Source: Pelargonium nanum (lineage: Eukaryota; Streptophyta; Magnoliopsida; Geraniales; Geraniaceae). From it: 33,034 nucleotides of DNA. A model generated the notes under the pieces. It did no database searches and was not told the DNA's origin. It was given only the letters and a program-made list of their open reading frames with translations. The stretch is taken from NCBI GenBank assembly GCA_036897485.1, contig JAYMTF010000599.1, forward strand, positions 1-33,034, in the 5' to 3' direction. The translations under genes were made by a program, and so were the position numbers. Positions 1 to 12,845 of the stretch are shown one piece after another (position 1 is the stretch's first letter; the number at the start of each line of letters is the position of its first letter).

Positions 1-1120
<1,120 letters not shown>

Positions 1121-1130
1121 TAGACTGCTA

Positions 1131-2182
1131 GATATTTTTGCCAAAGCCCACGGTTTTTAAGGAATTTATAGAATGGAAATTTAAATTGGAAAATTTTAAA
1201 GGAAAAAGAAATTATATTTTGGTTATTTTTTTTAGATAAACTATATTTTGGTTATTGAATCGGTCAAATACGTAATCCGTATAGGTGTTCTCAAATCCTG
1301 TTAACGTAGTTATTTTTAGACAATTTTTATTGAGATTCTATAACATTTAAATAAGCTATATTTATTATGAATTATGATGTTAATTTAGAATAAAATTGTC
1401 TAAATGAGTTTGTTTTAATATAGTATTATTCGTACATTTAGCTATCACAAATTGTCATATAGCAAAAGATTTATAGGATAATAATTGACATGTAAATCTA
1501 ATTTGACACTATCATGTATTGGACCAGTTCGATTTAAAATATAACATTTATTTCTTTAGACTGTTTGATCTAATGGTTGTTAATTCTCATAAGCATCATG
1601 ATTCATGTCCACTTTAGCCATCCTATTGCTTAAGCTAAGCATTTCGGTTTTTTAGCTCAACAATGGCAGTCTGATTTTGAACTATATCATGTTGGATCCT
1701 AGTCATGGTGTAAACATTAGTCATGACTTCAATCAAGATTGTGATTCCGCTTGATACAACATTACAACTTCAAAGTACAAAGTTGAAAAAGAAACACTTA
1801 AGTGCACAAATAAATGCTACATAAAGATCCAAAACTCGATGACTAAATATCTGTCACCTAACACTTAAGTCCTTGGGCACATGGTTGTTCCTAAGAAGAA
1901 AGCATTCCCATACAGGATTGATAACAATCCTCAATGAGAGAACAAGAAGAGAATGAGTTGTGCTAATGAAAGAGAATATTAATTTCCCGTTGAATGATGA
2001 TTTCATTTTTAGTCATAAAATGCGTTCATTCGGGTGAGTTTGTCCAATTAATCGGATCAAGTTTTTGACCGGCATGTGAGTTAAAGTCTAAATTGTCGAT
2101 TCAGTGCTTGTAATATAGAAAATGATTGCTCACACTGCCTGAACTAACATACCCACGTAAAGAGTTTGCACTTAAACATATC
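1131..2182. other. Intergenic, AT-rich, no feature recognised
   Basis: No open frame with family resemblance, RNA gene or clear repeat was recognised between the left polyubiquitin promoter and the repeat block downstream of the two-domain gene. Confidence 0.5.
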
Positions 2183-2440
2183 AGAAGCCCAATACACAAT
2201 AGGTGATTCAAACAATACAAGAAAACTGTTTATTTGCTACGGCATTTTCCGTAACAAAACAGCTTTTCCAGTAGAAAAGCACAATTGCCACGGATTGGCA
2301 TCCGTAGCAAAACGACAAGTCATTAGGACATTAAATACGAACTAGAAGCCCAATGCATGATAGGTGGCTCAAACGAAAAAGACTTTCACTGTAAAAACAC
2401 ATTTGCCACAATTTGGGTCCGTAGCAAAACGACAGGTCGC
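2183..2440. repeat. Direct-repeat block with nested CCGTAGCAAA hairpins
   Basis: Two imperfect direct copies start at about 2184 and 2344, each opening with AGAAGCCCAAT. They contain palindromes: TTTGCTACGG (2233-2242) with CCGTAACAAA (2249-2258); TTGCCACGGAT (2285-2295) with ATCCGTAGCAA (2300-2310); and TTTGCCAC (2402-2409) with CCGTAGCAAA (2419-2428). A separate perfect 7-bp stem, GCTTTTC and GAAAAGC, lies at 2262-2280. The block sits just downstream of the two-domain ubiquitin gene and overlaps its likely 3' UTR. A possible AATAAA on the minus strand is at 2229-2234. This looks like part of a transposable element, but the family is not identified. Confidence 0.6.
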
Positions 2441-2443
2441 TAA

Positions 2444-3030
<587 letters not shown>

Positions 3031-3838
3031 CTCACACAACAAAAATAAATTATGCATGGTGGAGGATTGGATAGATGCGTATCTTTAGTGTGGATCTTCT
3101 CAGCTTATTCAGTTTTCAGTTCCATTTCGAACAATTTTATCTTTAGTGCTTAGTTAAGACTATGATGTACCGACAAGCAGTTGGCTGTAAGCTTGAGGAC
3201 TCGGTTTTGAAACTTTTCGTAGTATGAGATTAATATATAATATATGTGTGAGTGTTAGGCTTTCTAGTATGTACTGGTACATATCCAATTATATCCATCA
3301 TACTCCCGCCATTGCATGAAATTCACTCATAAGATATGGCCAAAAGCGTCTTCTATGACTAAATTTGTCATCTACATATATGGGTAAAAAATCATTCGTA
3401 ACTTAGTTTTTAAGGTAAGCCATCTTAATGATTAAATGACACCTTATTAAATTTCACTCATATTTACTTAATAAATTTATGTGTTGCTCTATTTGTGGGA
3501 GCTAAGCGGCCCGTTGGATCCGATGTTTGCTCGCAACTTCGCCGACAGTTTAATTTAAATCAAACGCTTATTTGTCTACACGTGGATATCATAAGAATAA
3601 TAGGTAATCTCAACTCATGATTTAGATTTCAATTCAAAGTTTCAAACCAATGAAAGATCCTCCCTTTAGTAAATTCAGATTTAGCCAAAAACAAACATCG
3701 GATTCATAGACTTAAATTGCTAGCACTTGGCTTCATTACACATTGCATTAAGCTAAACCATATCCAAAATCTAATCACTACATCAAGTCTTACCCAAAAA
3801 AAGATAAATCCTAAGAACTGAGCTCATCTCCACCACCT
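3031..3838. other. Intergenic, no feature recognised
   Basis: AT-rich sequence between the two-domain ubiquitin promoter and the 3' end of the ubiquitin-like gene. It should include the 3' UTR of that gene at its right end. I see no further gene or clear element. Confidence 0.4.
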
Positions 3839-4491
3839 TCATATCTCCTCTGACCTGCTTCACAACACAAAAATACAACATTTATCAACAAACTGAATTC
3901 AACTGAAAGCTTAATCAGACAGTAGAAAAACATATAAATCCGATATAACAAAAAGTTAACGCGATTACGTACAAAATCTACAAGCTTGTTGTGGTACCTT
4001 TTTCTCTTGGAGCTAGTGCTATTGGTATTAGAAGGAGCTGCTTGAGCACCAATTTGTAGCAACAATTGAATAGTAGATTGATTTTGAACATTGTAATGAG
4101 CTAGGGTTAGGTTTTTCTCCATTAGCTTCCCTTCAAAGACTAGTCTTTGGTGTTTTATTGGAAACCTCTCCTTCTCCTTGATTTTTTCCATCAAACTCGC
4201 GATCGTGTCTGAACTCTCCACCTCGAATGTGAATCTCTCTTCAATGACCGTCTCCACGAATATTTGCATACTAACCTTCAAGTAGACTCCGAGATGCATT
4301 GTAGAGCCCGAAACCGAAGAAGAACGACGTAGGTTCTCGCTCTCGGGATTCTTGTTCTCGTGTATCCTTATTTTGACACTCCTGATGACATTGTTGGGGA
4401 GGGTTTCAACAATGACGTCTTCGATATCATCGGATGTTTCCACCTCCAAAGTGATTTTCTTGCCCATCCTACAAATATTTGATAATGTCAT
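3839..4491 (-). CDS. Diverged two-domain ubiquitin-like protein with a small 3' intron
   Basis: Proposed exons are 4491-3998 and 3854-3839, encoding 169 residues. The intron of 143 bp has an AAAAAG/GTACC donor and a GAAGCAG/GTCA acceptor, and splicing gives a C-terminus of KRKRSEEI. Without splicing the frame runs on to 3811 through AT-rich, intron-like sequence. Domain 1 (residues 1-74) keeps ubiquitin spacing at its N-terminus (Gly10, KKITLEVE) and ends STMHLGVYLKVS, but its centre is unrecognisable. Domain 2 (75-150) aligns along its length with ubiquitin: Lys6 and Lys11 are Glu, Lys27 is Met, Lys63 is Asn, Lys29, Lys33 and Lys48 remain, and Ile44 is Val. It ends QIGAQ, so it has no Gly-Gly. 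The start at 4491 is chosen because it restores ubiquitin N-terminal length. The frame is open to 4644 and would add a hydrophobic N-terminus. It may be a decaying gene or a non-conjugating ubiquitin-like protein. Confidence 0.6.
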
Positions 4492-4644
4492 GTAAGAGGA
4501 TAGAAGGTTTCTACTTATAAGGTACAACAATTGTACAAGCTTGTTGTGCAAGTTGACACTTTTGTTGTTTGAACAGTACTGAAATGTGCTTGATAAGCTT
4601 GAGCAAGCAAAAAGTAAAAGAACCAGCAAAGACAAAATAGGCAT

Positions 4645-5040
4645 AAGGTTGCTTAATTATTAAGCTTCTTGTAAAAATTTGCCAAAAATAGGCACAACTA
4701 TTCCACTTAACTTTTCCACAGAGAATTTGTGTGTAAAATACAAATAACTACAGTCCAACATAAGTAACCAGAAATCACGAACATACTATTAACACTCATC
4801 AGTAATAATAAAATAAACTTTAAACGGGACATGAGTGAATTGAAGACCAAATTTTACAAATCTATAGACCGGATCAAATCTATAATGGTCGAAAAAACAA
4901 TACAAATCAATTTTTGAACACCCCAAAACCATCAACCTCCTATAGTATTGACAATTGTTCATGAATCAAATTGAAAGAATTTGAAGTGTGTCGCCATATA
5001 CTATTTGGGGTCCTCCACCTATGTTGTTAGGCTTTTTTGC
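4645..5040. other. Region upstream of the ubiquitin-like gene
   Basis: AT-rich, with no convincing TATA box, coding exon or repeat recognised. It may hold part of the leader or a leader intron of the gene at 3839-4491. Confidence 0.35.
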
Positions 5041-5049
5041 TGTATCAAA

Positions 5050-6030
5050 ACTAAAGACCATCCCAAGTTCAGTGACAAGGTGTGATAAAACTGTCTGTGT
5101 GTACTTAACATAGAGAGACCGGAACTAAATAAAATTTGCCTAGTCGTTTAACTAAAAATAGCAGCTTCATACAAGAAGCTGCAGCGCAGATGTAGAAGGA
5201 ATTATAGAATCACAGAGAAAATAGAGGCAAAAAAACCCACTTACCAGCAATTCTGCTCATTGGGAAATCTCGGAAAAGCCAAACTTGCAGACGGTAAAAG
5301 CCAGAGATCGCTTCTAAGTTTCCGGTAGCATTCAGTGAAAAGATACAGCCTGCAGCAAACATCCAAGGACAAGATTAGGCGTAGTGACCTCAAGATTCAA
5401 CCAATGCCTCACTTCCAAAAGATCGTTGCACACAATCGACATGTATTGGTGTTACAATTCACCATAGTAATTAATTAGTTAGTTCATGATGATAGAGAAT
5501 AAGATTAACAATAATGTTAAGAAGAAATTAAGAAACTTGGTGACAGAATAGAGACCAATATAAATAAGTTCACAACTCACTTTCTTTCCACAACTAACCA
5601 GGCAAAAACATGGGAGAAACCTGCATATATTGATAACTTTTGCTATCACTTCTTAAGCAATGAGTAGCATTGAGACTCAATACAAAAATGATATTCTTTT
5701 ACATTAGAACATGCCAACCTTGAAATACAACCTACAAAGCAATATACAGGTTAATCAATTCAAATACAATCCTTTGAATGTGCTTTTCTTTACCTGTAAA
5801 CTGACTGCAAAAGCAATTACTTTCCTTAGGGAGGACTCATGATATCAAAGATGGTTATCAATTCTTCCTTAGTCATAGGAGAGGTCATGACTCATGATAC
5901 CTCCCTTACAGTCCAGCAGAAATGAAGTGCAGTCATTTGAAAAAGAAACTTGAAGTTTTAGTCTAATCCAGACAAAGCAAATGTGACGACAATTCATTAC
6001 ATTGCACATCGATTGAATGCTATCAATAAA
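5050..6030. repeat. Duplicated block, copy B
   Basis: This stretch is a diverged direct copy of about 6240-7465. Anchors include AGACCATCCC (5055 and 6248), the identical 17-mer AAGAAACTTGGTGACAG (5530 and 6719), a shared TCATTGGGAAAT stretch (about 5268 and 6437), and AGCAAATGT followed by ATTCATTACA-like sequence near 5977-6003. The last anchor corresponds to the 3' UTR of the pentameric polyubiquitin gene near 7434-7460. On the minus strand, 5349-5245 looks like an exon: acceptor CTGCAG, donor CTG/GTAAGT, two open frames. It may be a leader exon of the ubiquitin-like gene. The copies differ by many substitutions and indels, so the duplication is old. Confidence 0.7.
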
Positions 6031-6239
6031 CTGCTTACTATCAAATATAGCCAATGGATCACAATGAACTCTCTACTACCTTAAACTCGCCAACACACCA
6101 TAAGCACAATGTTCCTGCCTGCCCGTGAAAAAAATGTTGCTTCTAGTCCAAAGAAATGCCTTTCTTATCCTCAATCATTACCCGCCCAAGCCCCTAAACT
6201 ATACTACCTTGGGATTTTCTACAAGTAAAAATGTGACAA

Positions 6240-7465
6240 GAAACTCAAGACCATCCCTACTTCTGTGACATGATGTGGTAAAACTGTCCTCGTGTACTAA
6301 ACAGAGACTGTAACTAAACAAAATTTAGCATTAACTAAAAAATGGCAGATTCATAAAGTGCAGCACAAATGTAGAACAAATCATATAACCACAGAGAGAG
6401 GATAAAAACCAAACCACTTATCTGCAATTTCTGTTCATTGGGAAATTCTTGCTAGCCAAACTTCCAGACCTCAAGAGCATGATATTGCTCCAAAATTTCA
6501 GGTAGCATTCAGTGAGAAGATTAAAACTACAGTCAGCAAACATCCAATGAAAGATTAGGCCTATTAGTCTCAAGATTCAACCGGTGATCATGCACATATA
6601 ATGTAAACATATAGATCGATGCTACACGGCAATATAAACCAAACGAGATATGTATTGGTATTGCAAATCACCTTACTAAATATTTGAATAAGACTAACAG
6701 TGAGGGTAAAAAGAGTTTAAGAAACTTGGTGACAGGGCAGACCGGCAGAGACCAACAGAAATAAGCTCGTAACTCGCATTCATATGTGATATGTCGGAAA
6801 CTTTTGCTACCACTGATTAAGCAATTTGTAGAATTGAGACTCGACACAAAAGTGATATTTTTCAACATTAGACCATGGCAACCTTGGGATACAATCTACA
6901 AAGTAATTGAAAATACAAGTGATTCAATTCAAATACAATCTTCCAATGTTTTTTTCTACATAGGAGGTCATGACACACTTCCCTTCAATCCAGCAAAAAT
7001 AGAATAGACAGGGAAACAAAGAAGCACAATGATGGACAAATATCAATTTATTTCAAATAAGCTATAAGCCCCTAAAATGCATAAAGAAAGAGACTTAACA
7101 ATTTTGATAGCATTCATTACTTATGATGGATTGAACTATTACAAGAGATAAGAGTCAGATAGGTACTGTGATGATGCAAATTTATGGAAACACTGTCAAA
7201 TGTCAATACACCAAAAAAACATCAAAGAAAAAATTGTATGTTTCTTAATCATCATTGGGCAGCAAGCCAAAATTTTCTAAGTTGCATGCATCAAAACTTC
7301 AAGAAGCATATAAACTGTCATTTCAGTTGACATAGATTCATAACAGAGAACCAACCAGAAAAAATAACAAAGAAAAAGGAAGAAGGCAGTAGTTTGAAGA
7401 ACAAGCTAATACTATTTATTGAAATTCAGATAGAGCAAATGTAGCCAATTTCATTACACTGCATA
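6240..7465. repeat. Duplicated block, copy A (3' flank of the pentameric polyubiquitin gene)
   Basis: This is the partner of copy B. Its left part matches 5050-5760 and its right part, near 7420-7465, matches about 5960-6010. On the minus strand the exon-like segment of copy B is recognisable here at about 6430-6530, but the donor GTAAGT is replaced by ATAAGT, so it would not be spliced the same way. No intact gene is seen inside. Confidence 0.7.
7415..7420 (-). terminator. Probable poly(A) signal of the pentameric polyubiquitin gene
   Basis: AATAAA reads on the minus strand 153 bp downstream of the stop codon at 7573-7575, a plausible distance for a plant 3' UTR. Plant poly(A) signals are loose, so this is only a candidate. 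Confidence 0.5.
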
Positions 7466-7572
7466 CCAATTGAAACCCACATAAAAGAAGAAAACAAACA
7501 ACCCAACCATCAACATCCAAACATCCAAAAGACTTGCACTACCATCCAACAGATAATATTCATAACAGCATT

Positions 7573-8960
<1,388 letters not shown>

Positions 8961-9400
8961 TTAATTTGTGGCTCAGCTTTTCTCTTGATCATTAAGATAT
9001 CTTTTATATAAACCAAAAATATATATTTTTTTATTTTCAAATTCAACTAATCAACTAGTACATGCACATAGAGTAGGTAATTTAGACTTGAATACCTATA
9101 CAAATGAAACTCGATCTAGTTTCAAATCAAGTCGATTGTGTACGAGTCGAGTCCATCATATTTCATGTGAAAATTTTATAAATTTAGAATCCAATTTTTA
9201 TTAATTTAATGTTTATAAATGTGATAAGAAAATAAGTTTACGAAACGATTTGTATGAACGGCATGTTTCAAATTTTTAGTGTCCTAATATTTTCGACGCA
9301 AAAGTTGATATGATTTAACTTTAGCAACTAACCAAGGCATGTTGAGTCAAACAGTTTAGATCCCCTCTGAGTTATTGTGTCATGTTGTGTATAAATATCA
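8961..9400. other. Intergenic, no feature recognised
   Basis: AT-rich spacer between the pentameric polyubiquitin promoter and the 3' end of the RING gene. No gene or clear repeat was seen. Confidence 0.4.
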
Positions 9401-9873
9401 TTCAGCAACTAAATACCACAAAATAAAAATACATATTATGTTTTTCAGATATCTGCGAATTCGAGTCTAAATTGCTAGCTAAAGTTTTTTTTTTCAAAAT
9501 AAAATTGTCAGCTAAGTTAATACAAACCATTTCAATAGTTTTTCCTTTTTTCCCTTGAAATAACAATAATATCTCTTCCATGTTATCTTCCAAGGAAATG
9601 CAGAGAGCACAAAGAAACTCCCTACAAAAGGCTGAAAAGAAAACATTCCACATACACAGGGCTCCATAAAAGACATTTAATCCATAAATACACTACAAAT
9701 CTACAATTGATTATAAATCTCTGCAAAATAAATAGAATCAATATAAAGGCTTCACTTGAATTTGGGTGCAAGCCTGAAACAAATGTATTTAATCACTGAA
9801 CAATCTGCTTCCTCCATAGGAGAAATGTTTCTAGCTATGTACAACAATGATAGAGGAGGGTTGGTAAAATAAG

Positions 9874-12788
9874 TTACTTATCCGGCAAATTATCGGGTAG
9901 CGCAGAAGCTTTGCAGATCGGGCATACGTTCTTCATCGACAACCACTTCTTGATGCAGCTCACATGGAAATCGTGGCCGCACGTTTTCAGTGCCCCAACG
10001 TCGTCCATGTTGTTGTAGTCTTCCTGTCAGTTACATTACAAGTAGATTCGTTAACAGTGAAAATGAATCCCCAAATCTCAAACATTTGGAGCTGTTATGC
10101 TTTTTCATGTGTAAGGTCTTTGATGGTTTCTACAATAGTAGAATTAGGGATGATGATTTGGACCCAAAATCTAATCTGCACTTTTTGCAGCTTTGGTCGC
10201 ATAAAACTAGAGCGGGCAATTCATTCATTCGTGCGTGTTGTGTTCGTGTCATGTTGAGGTTGCATGTGTATTGCACGACCCAACACAAACTCAACATGCA
10301 ACCCCCCACCTCTTTCGGGGCCGGGTGCAGGGCAGGTATTTTCAACCCGAAAAATGAATTGCCAGCTCTAATTGTACAACATAGGTTTCAATTTTCTTGG
10401 TGAACTTGGCACACATTTGTAAGATTATTGGCGGTTTCTATGATAGTACAATAAAGGTTTCTTTTTTCTTCTTTTTTCTTGGTGAACTTAGCATGACAAG
10501 GTTTGATCGTATACGAGCGCAAGACAAACAATATCGCAAATAGATTATTTTACTTTCCATCTGTGTTTGAAATTGTATAAAAGTTCGTACCAGGCAAATT
10601 ACGCAATGTCCTTCCTCTTGCATTTGATCCGATGAACAGTAAATAGTCTCTGTCAATGACTTTGATATCAGATCTTCAGACAAACCAGTGCTGACACTTC
10701 CAATCCTCTCCCCTAATGCGAGTAGTTCCTGTACAAGCCAATTAGTTTATTATTTCACAAGATCTAACAAAATACGGAATAAATTGGTATCACAGACGGG
10801 AAAAATGACAACCTCATAGCTCATATCGTCTACGTCTAGCCTCATTTCTCTATGCTGATCAAGCATATTTCTAGACCCGTGCAAGGTCGAGCGCTCCACA
10901 ATCATAAAACCCTGGTACAGAAATAACAAGCTCCAGAATTCAGCAACAAATAACAATAATAATTAAGAGATCACAGTACCTTGGCTGAGACTTAAAAAAA
11001 GTACATACCTCGGAAGCCAACCGATCATGAACTGCCTCATCAGACAGTAACCGATGTCGCTCAGCAGATATTCTTGATCTCCCGCTCCTGTCATTGTGCC
11101 GCCACCCTATGCTTGACAGTGGCCTTGGATGTCTAGAGGAGTAGTTTTCACCTAGTAACTGCAATCCCTCGTCAGAAGGTGCAACAGGTCCCAAGCGCAA
11201 GGTGCTAGAAGAAGCCCTAAAAGCTGGACTTGATCTCTGTGAATAGCTGCTGCGAACTCCCCTGGCAGATTGGGTTGACATGCCATGAAAACCCGGGGGT
11301 ACAACAGTATTTCTTCCCGAAATGAAGTCATGATGGTATCCGCCGCCAATCTCTAGAGAAGCATTGTCATTACTGCTTCCTACAAGGAAGTGGTTAGTCT
11401 CGTGACTAAAACCACTAGCATCTATGATTGTCAAAAATGGACATTGTTAGAGAAACAATAGTAAACTTGAAATTCAATGGAAAGAAAAAATCAAAACTAA
11501 CCTGAAACTGCAATCCTTCCATGTGCTGGATTCATACTAATCTGGTTCCACTCCCGTCCTAGAGCGGCAGAGCTCTGACTTGAAAGATCTATAGGGTCAG
11601 AATGTTCAATGGGATGACTTGTGGAATAGGAGTTGATAGGAGGAGTGCTTGATAAATGTGTCCTAGCTAGATTGGATTCCAAATCAAATGTGGACCGGCT
11701 TCTCACATTCCTCGCGGAACCCTCCCCCCTAATTAAGAGACTGTTGCTTCTACAATGAGGATTTGTGGTAATGCGTTCCCAAGATAATTGTTGAGATTCT
11801 AGAGTTGGTTTCTCCTGCTGCTGTTCAGATGATATTGCGAGATCGGAGGAACTTCCAGCATTATAGTATCTGCTTGAACTGCCTCTGTCACTAACTGCAG
11901 GTATTCCAGGACTTTTTCTCTTGTGAAGCCCTCTTCCATTTCCCATTGTAAGATCGACATAACTGCCCTCAATGGAATGAAATGTTTGTCTGTCATAAGT
12001 GGAAGAGGATCCATGGTGCGCATAATTATCAGAGACTGGAGGGAAGGTACCCGCAGCTGATGGATGTAGCATAGGATCATGAGACTGGCCCGAAGCATCT
12101 GCTTGGTAGTGTGCCACTTCACCATTGAAACTTGAAGAAGCATATCCATTTGACCTTGGTGCAGGGTTCCATGGAGAAGTAAAATGCAAACCATCTACAG
12201 ACATATTTTCCACCGGATAAAAGAAAGAGTCATTTTCAGAATTCGTAGCCCTGGCTGCATGAGAAATTAACAATTAGATTAGTCATAGATGCAAAATTAG
12301 ACATTCTCGAACGGCATGCTGGTCCCAACCATGTATAAGCAATATCATGTTTATCAACATGATAGTCAAAGGCGCCGCATCGGAGCCAAAAGGATAGATT
12401 GGAATTCTAGATGGTCAAAATGAGTTCAACAAATATAGCCTAGTCAACATGTTCAAAGGAACTACCCATTATCAAACCGTGATCTAAAACCTGGTCAACC
12501 TAAAGAGACTAACACAATGACAGGGCTGGGTACTGTGAGTTCCACAGGACCATAATGAATGGCGGCAACTTTCAAGCCAAGGAAGCAAAGAAAGTATCCA
12601 GGCCTAGATTACAAGTCTACATATCATGAATGGTAATAAATGGCATATAATAGTAGCGTGCAAGTAAAAGCAATGAAGGTAACTATACCCATATGTATGT
12701 AAGGTTGCTCAGCATGCATATGATTCCAGTTCTGATCATGTTCGCTGTCAAACACTGGGGATGTGTTGAAAAAATGTCTATGCCCCAT
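9874..12788 (-). CDS. RING-H2 E3 ubiquitin ligase, MBR/HIP1-like
   Basis: Six coding exons in transcription order: 12788-12689, 12254-11502, 11421-11009, 10911-10813, 10728-10591, 10023-9874. Together they make 1653 nt, or 550 residues, with phases that all agree and GT-AG introns. The C-terminus is a C3H2C3 RING-H2 finger: Cys497, Cys500, Cys516, His518, His521, Cys524, Cys535, Cys538, with the typical HDFHVSCIKKWL and CPICK. Before it comes a conserved helix region (MRLDVDDMSYE, ELLALGERIGSVSTGLSED). The first 420 residues are Ser, Asn and Gln-rich and look disordered. The start MGHRHFFNTS fits this family. In Arabidopsis, MBR1 and MBR2 ubiquitinate the Mediator subunit MED25; transferring that role here is inference. 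RING residues are complete, so the ligase should be active. Confidence 0.92.
10208..10370. mobile_element. Small hAT-like inverted-repeat element in the last intron of the RING gene
   Basis: The left end TAGAGCGGGCAATTCATT and the right end, read in reverse as TAGAGCTGGCAATTCATT, match at 17 of 18 positions. The interior is palindromic with ACAC and GTGT-rich stretches (for example TGTCATGTTGAGGTTGCATG against CATGCAACC). The same ends occur on the element at 28326-28759. No clear 8-bp target duplication remains (CATAAAAC against ATTGTACA), so it is old. It is non-coding; open frames crossing it are chance. Confidence 0.7.
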
Positions 12789-12845
12789 ATTTTTCTCCTC
12801 AAAATTAGCAATAATTTATGTCCTGGTGCTGAATGCTGAAAGAAA
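12789..12845 (-). other. Probable second exon leader of the RING gene
   Basis: Directly upstream of the RING start codon, the minus strand carries TTTCTTTCAG with the next exon base at about 12839, a good acceptor in the 5' UTR. A second candidate acceptor, TTTTTCAG, lies about 50 bp further up. Either would join the non-coding first exon near 16807. Confidence 0.5.

Noticed and set aside
3811..3997. C-terminal read-through of the ubiquitin-like gene
   Set aside because: AT-rich, hydrophobic and intron-like; good GT and AG sites allow its removal.
9964..10403. Overlapping frames of 97 and 137 codons on the plus strand
   Set aside because: They lie antisense to the last RING exon and run through the hAT-like element.
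11152..12194. Frames of 65 and 131 codons on the minus strand
   Set aside because: They are alternative registers of the RING gene exons, which have a consistent frame supported by the family.
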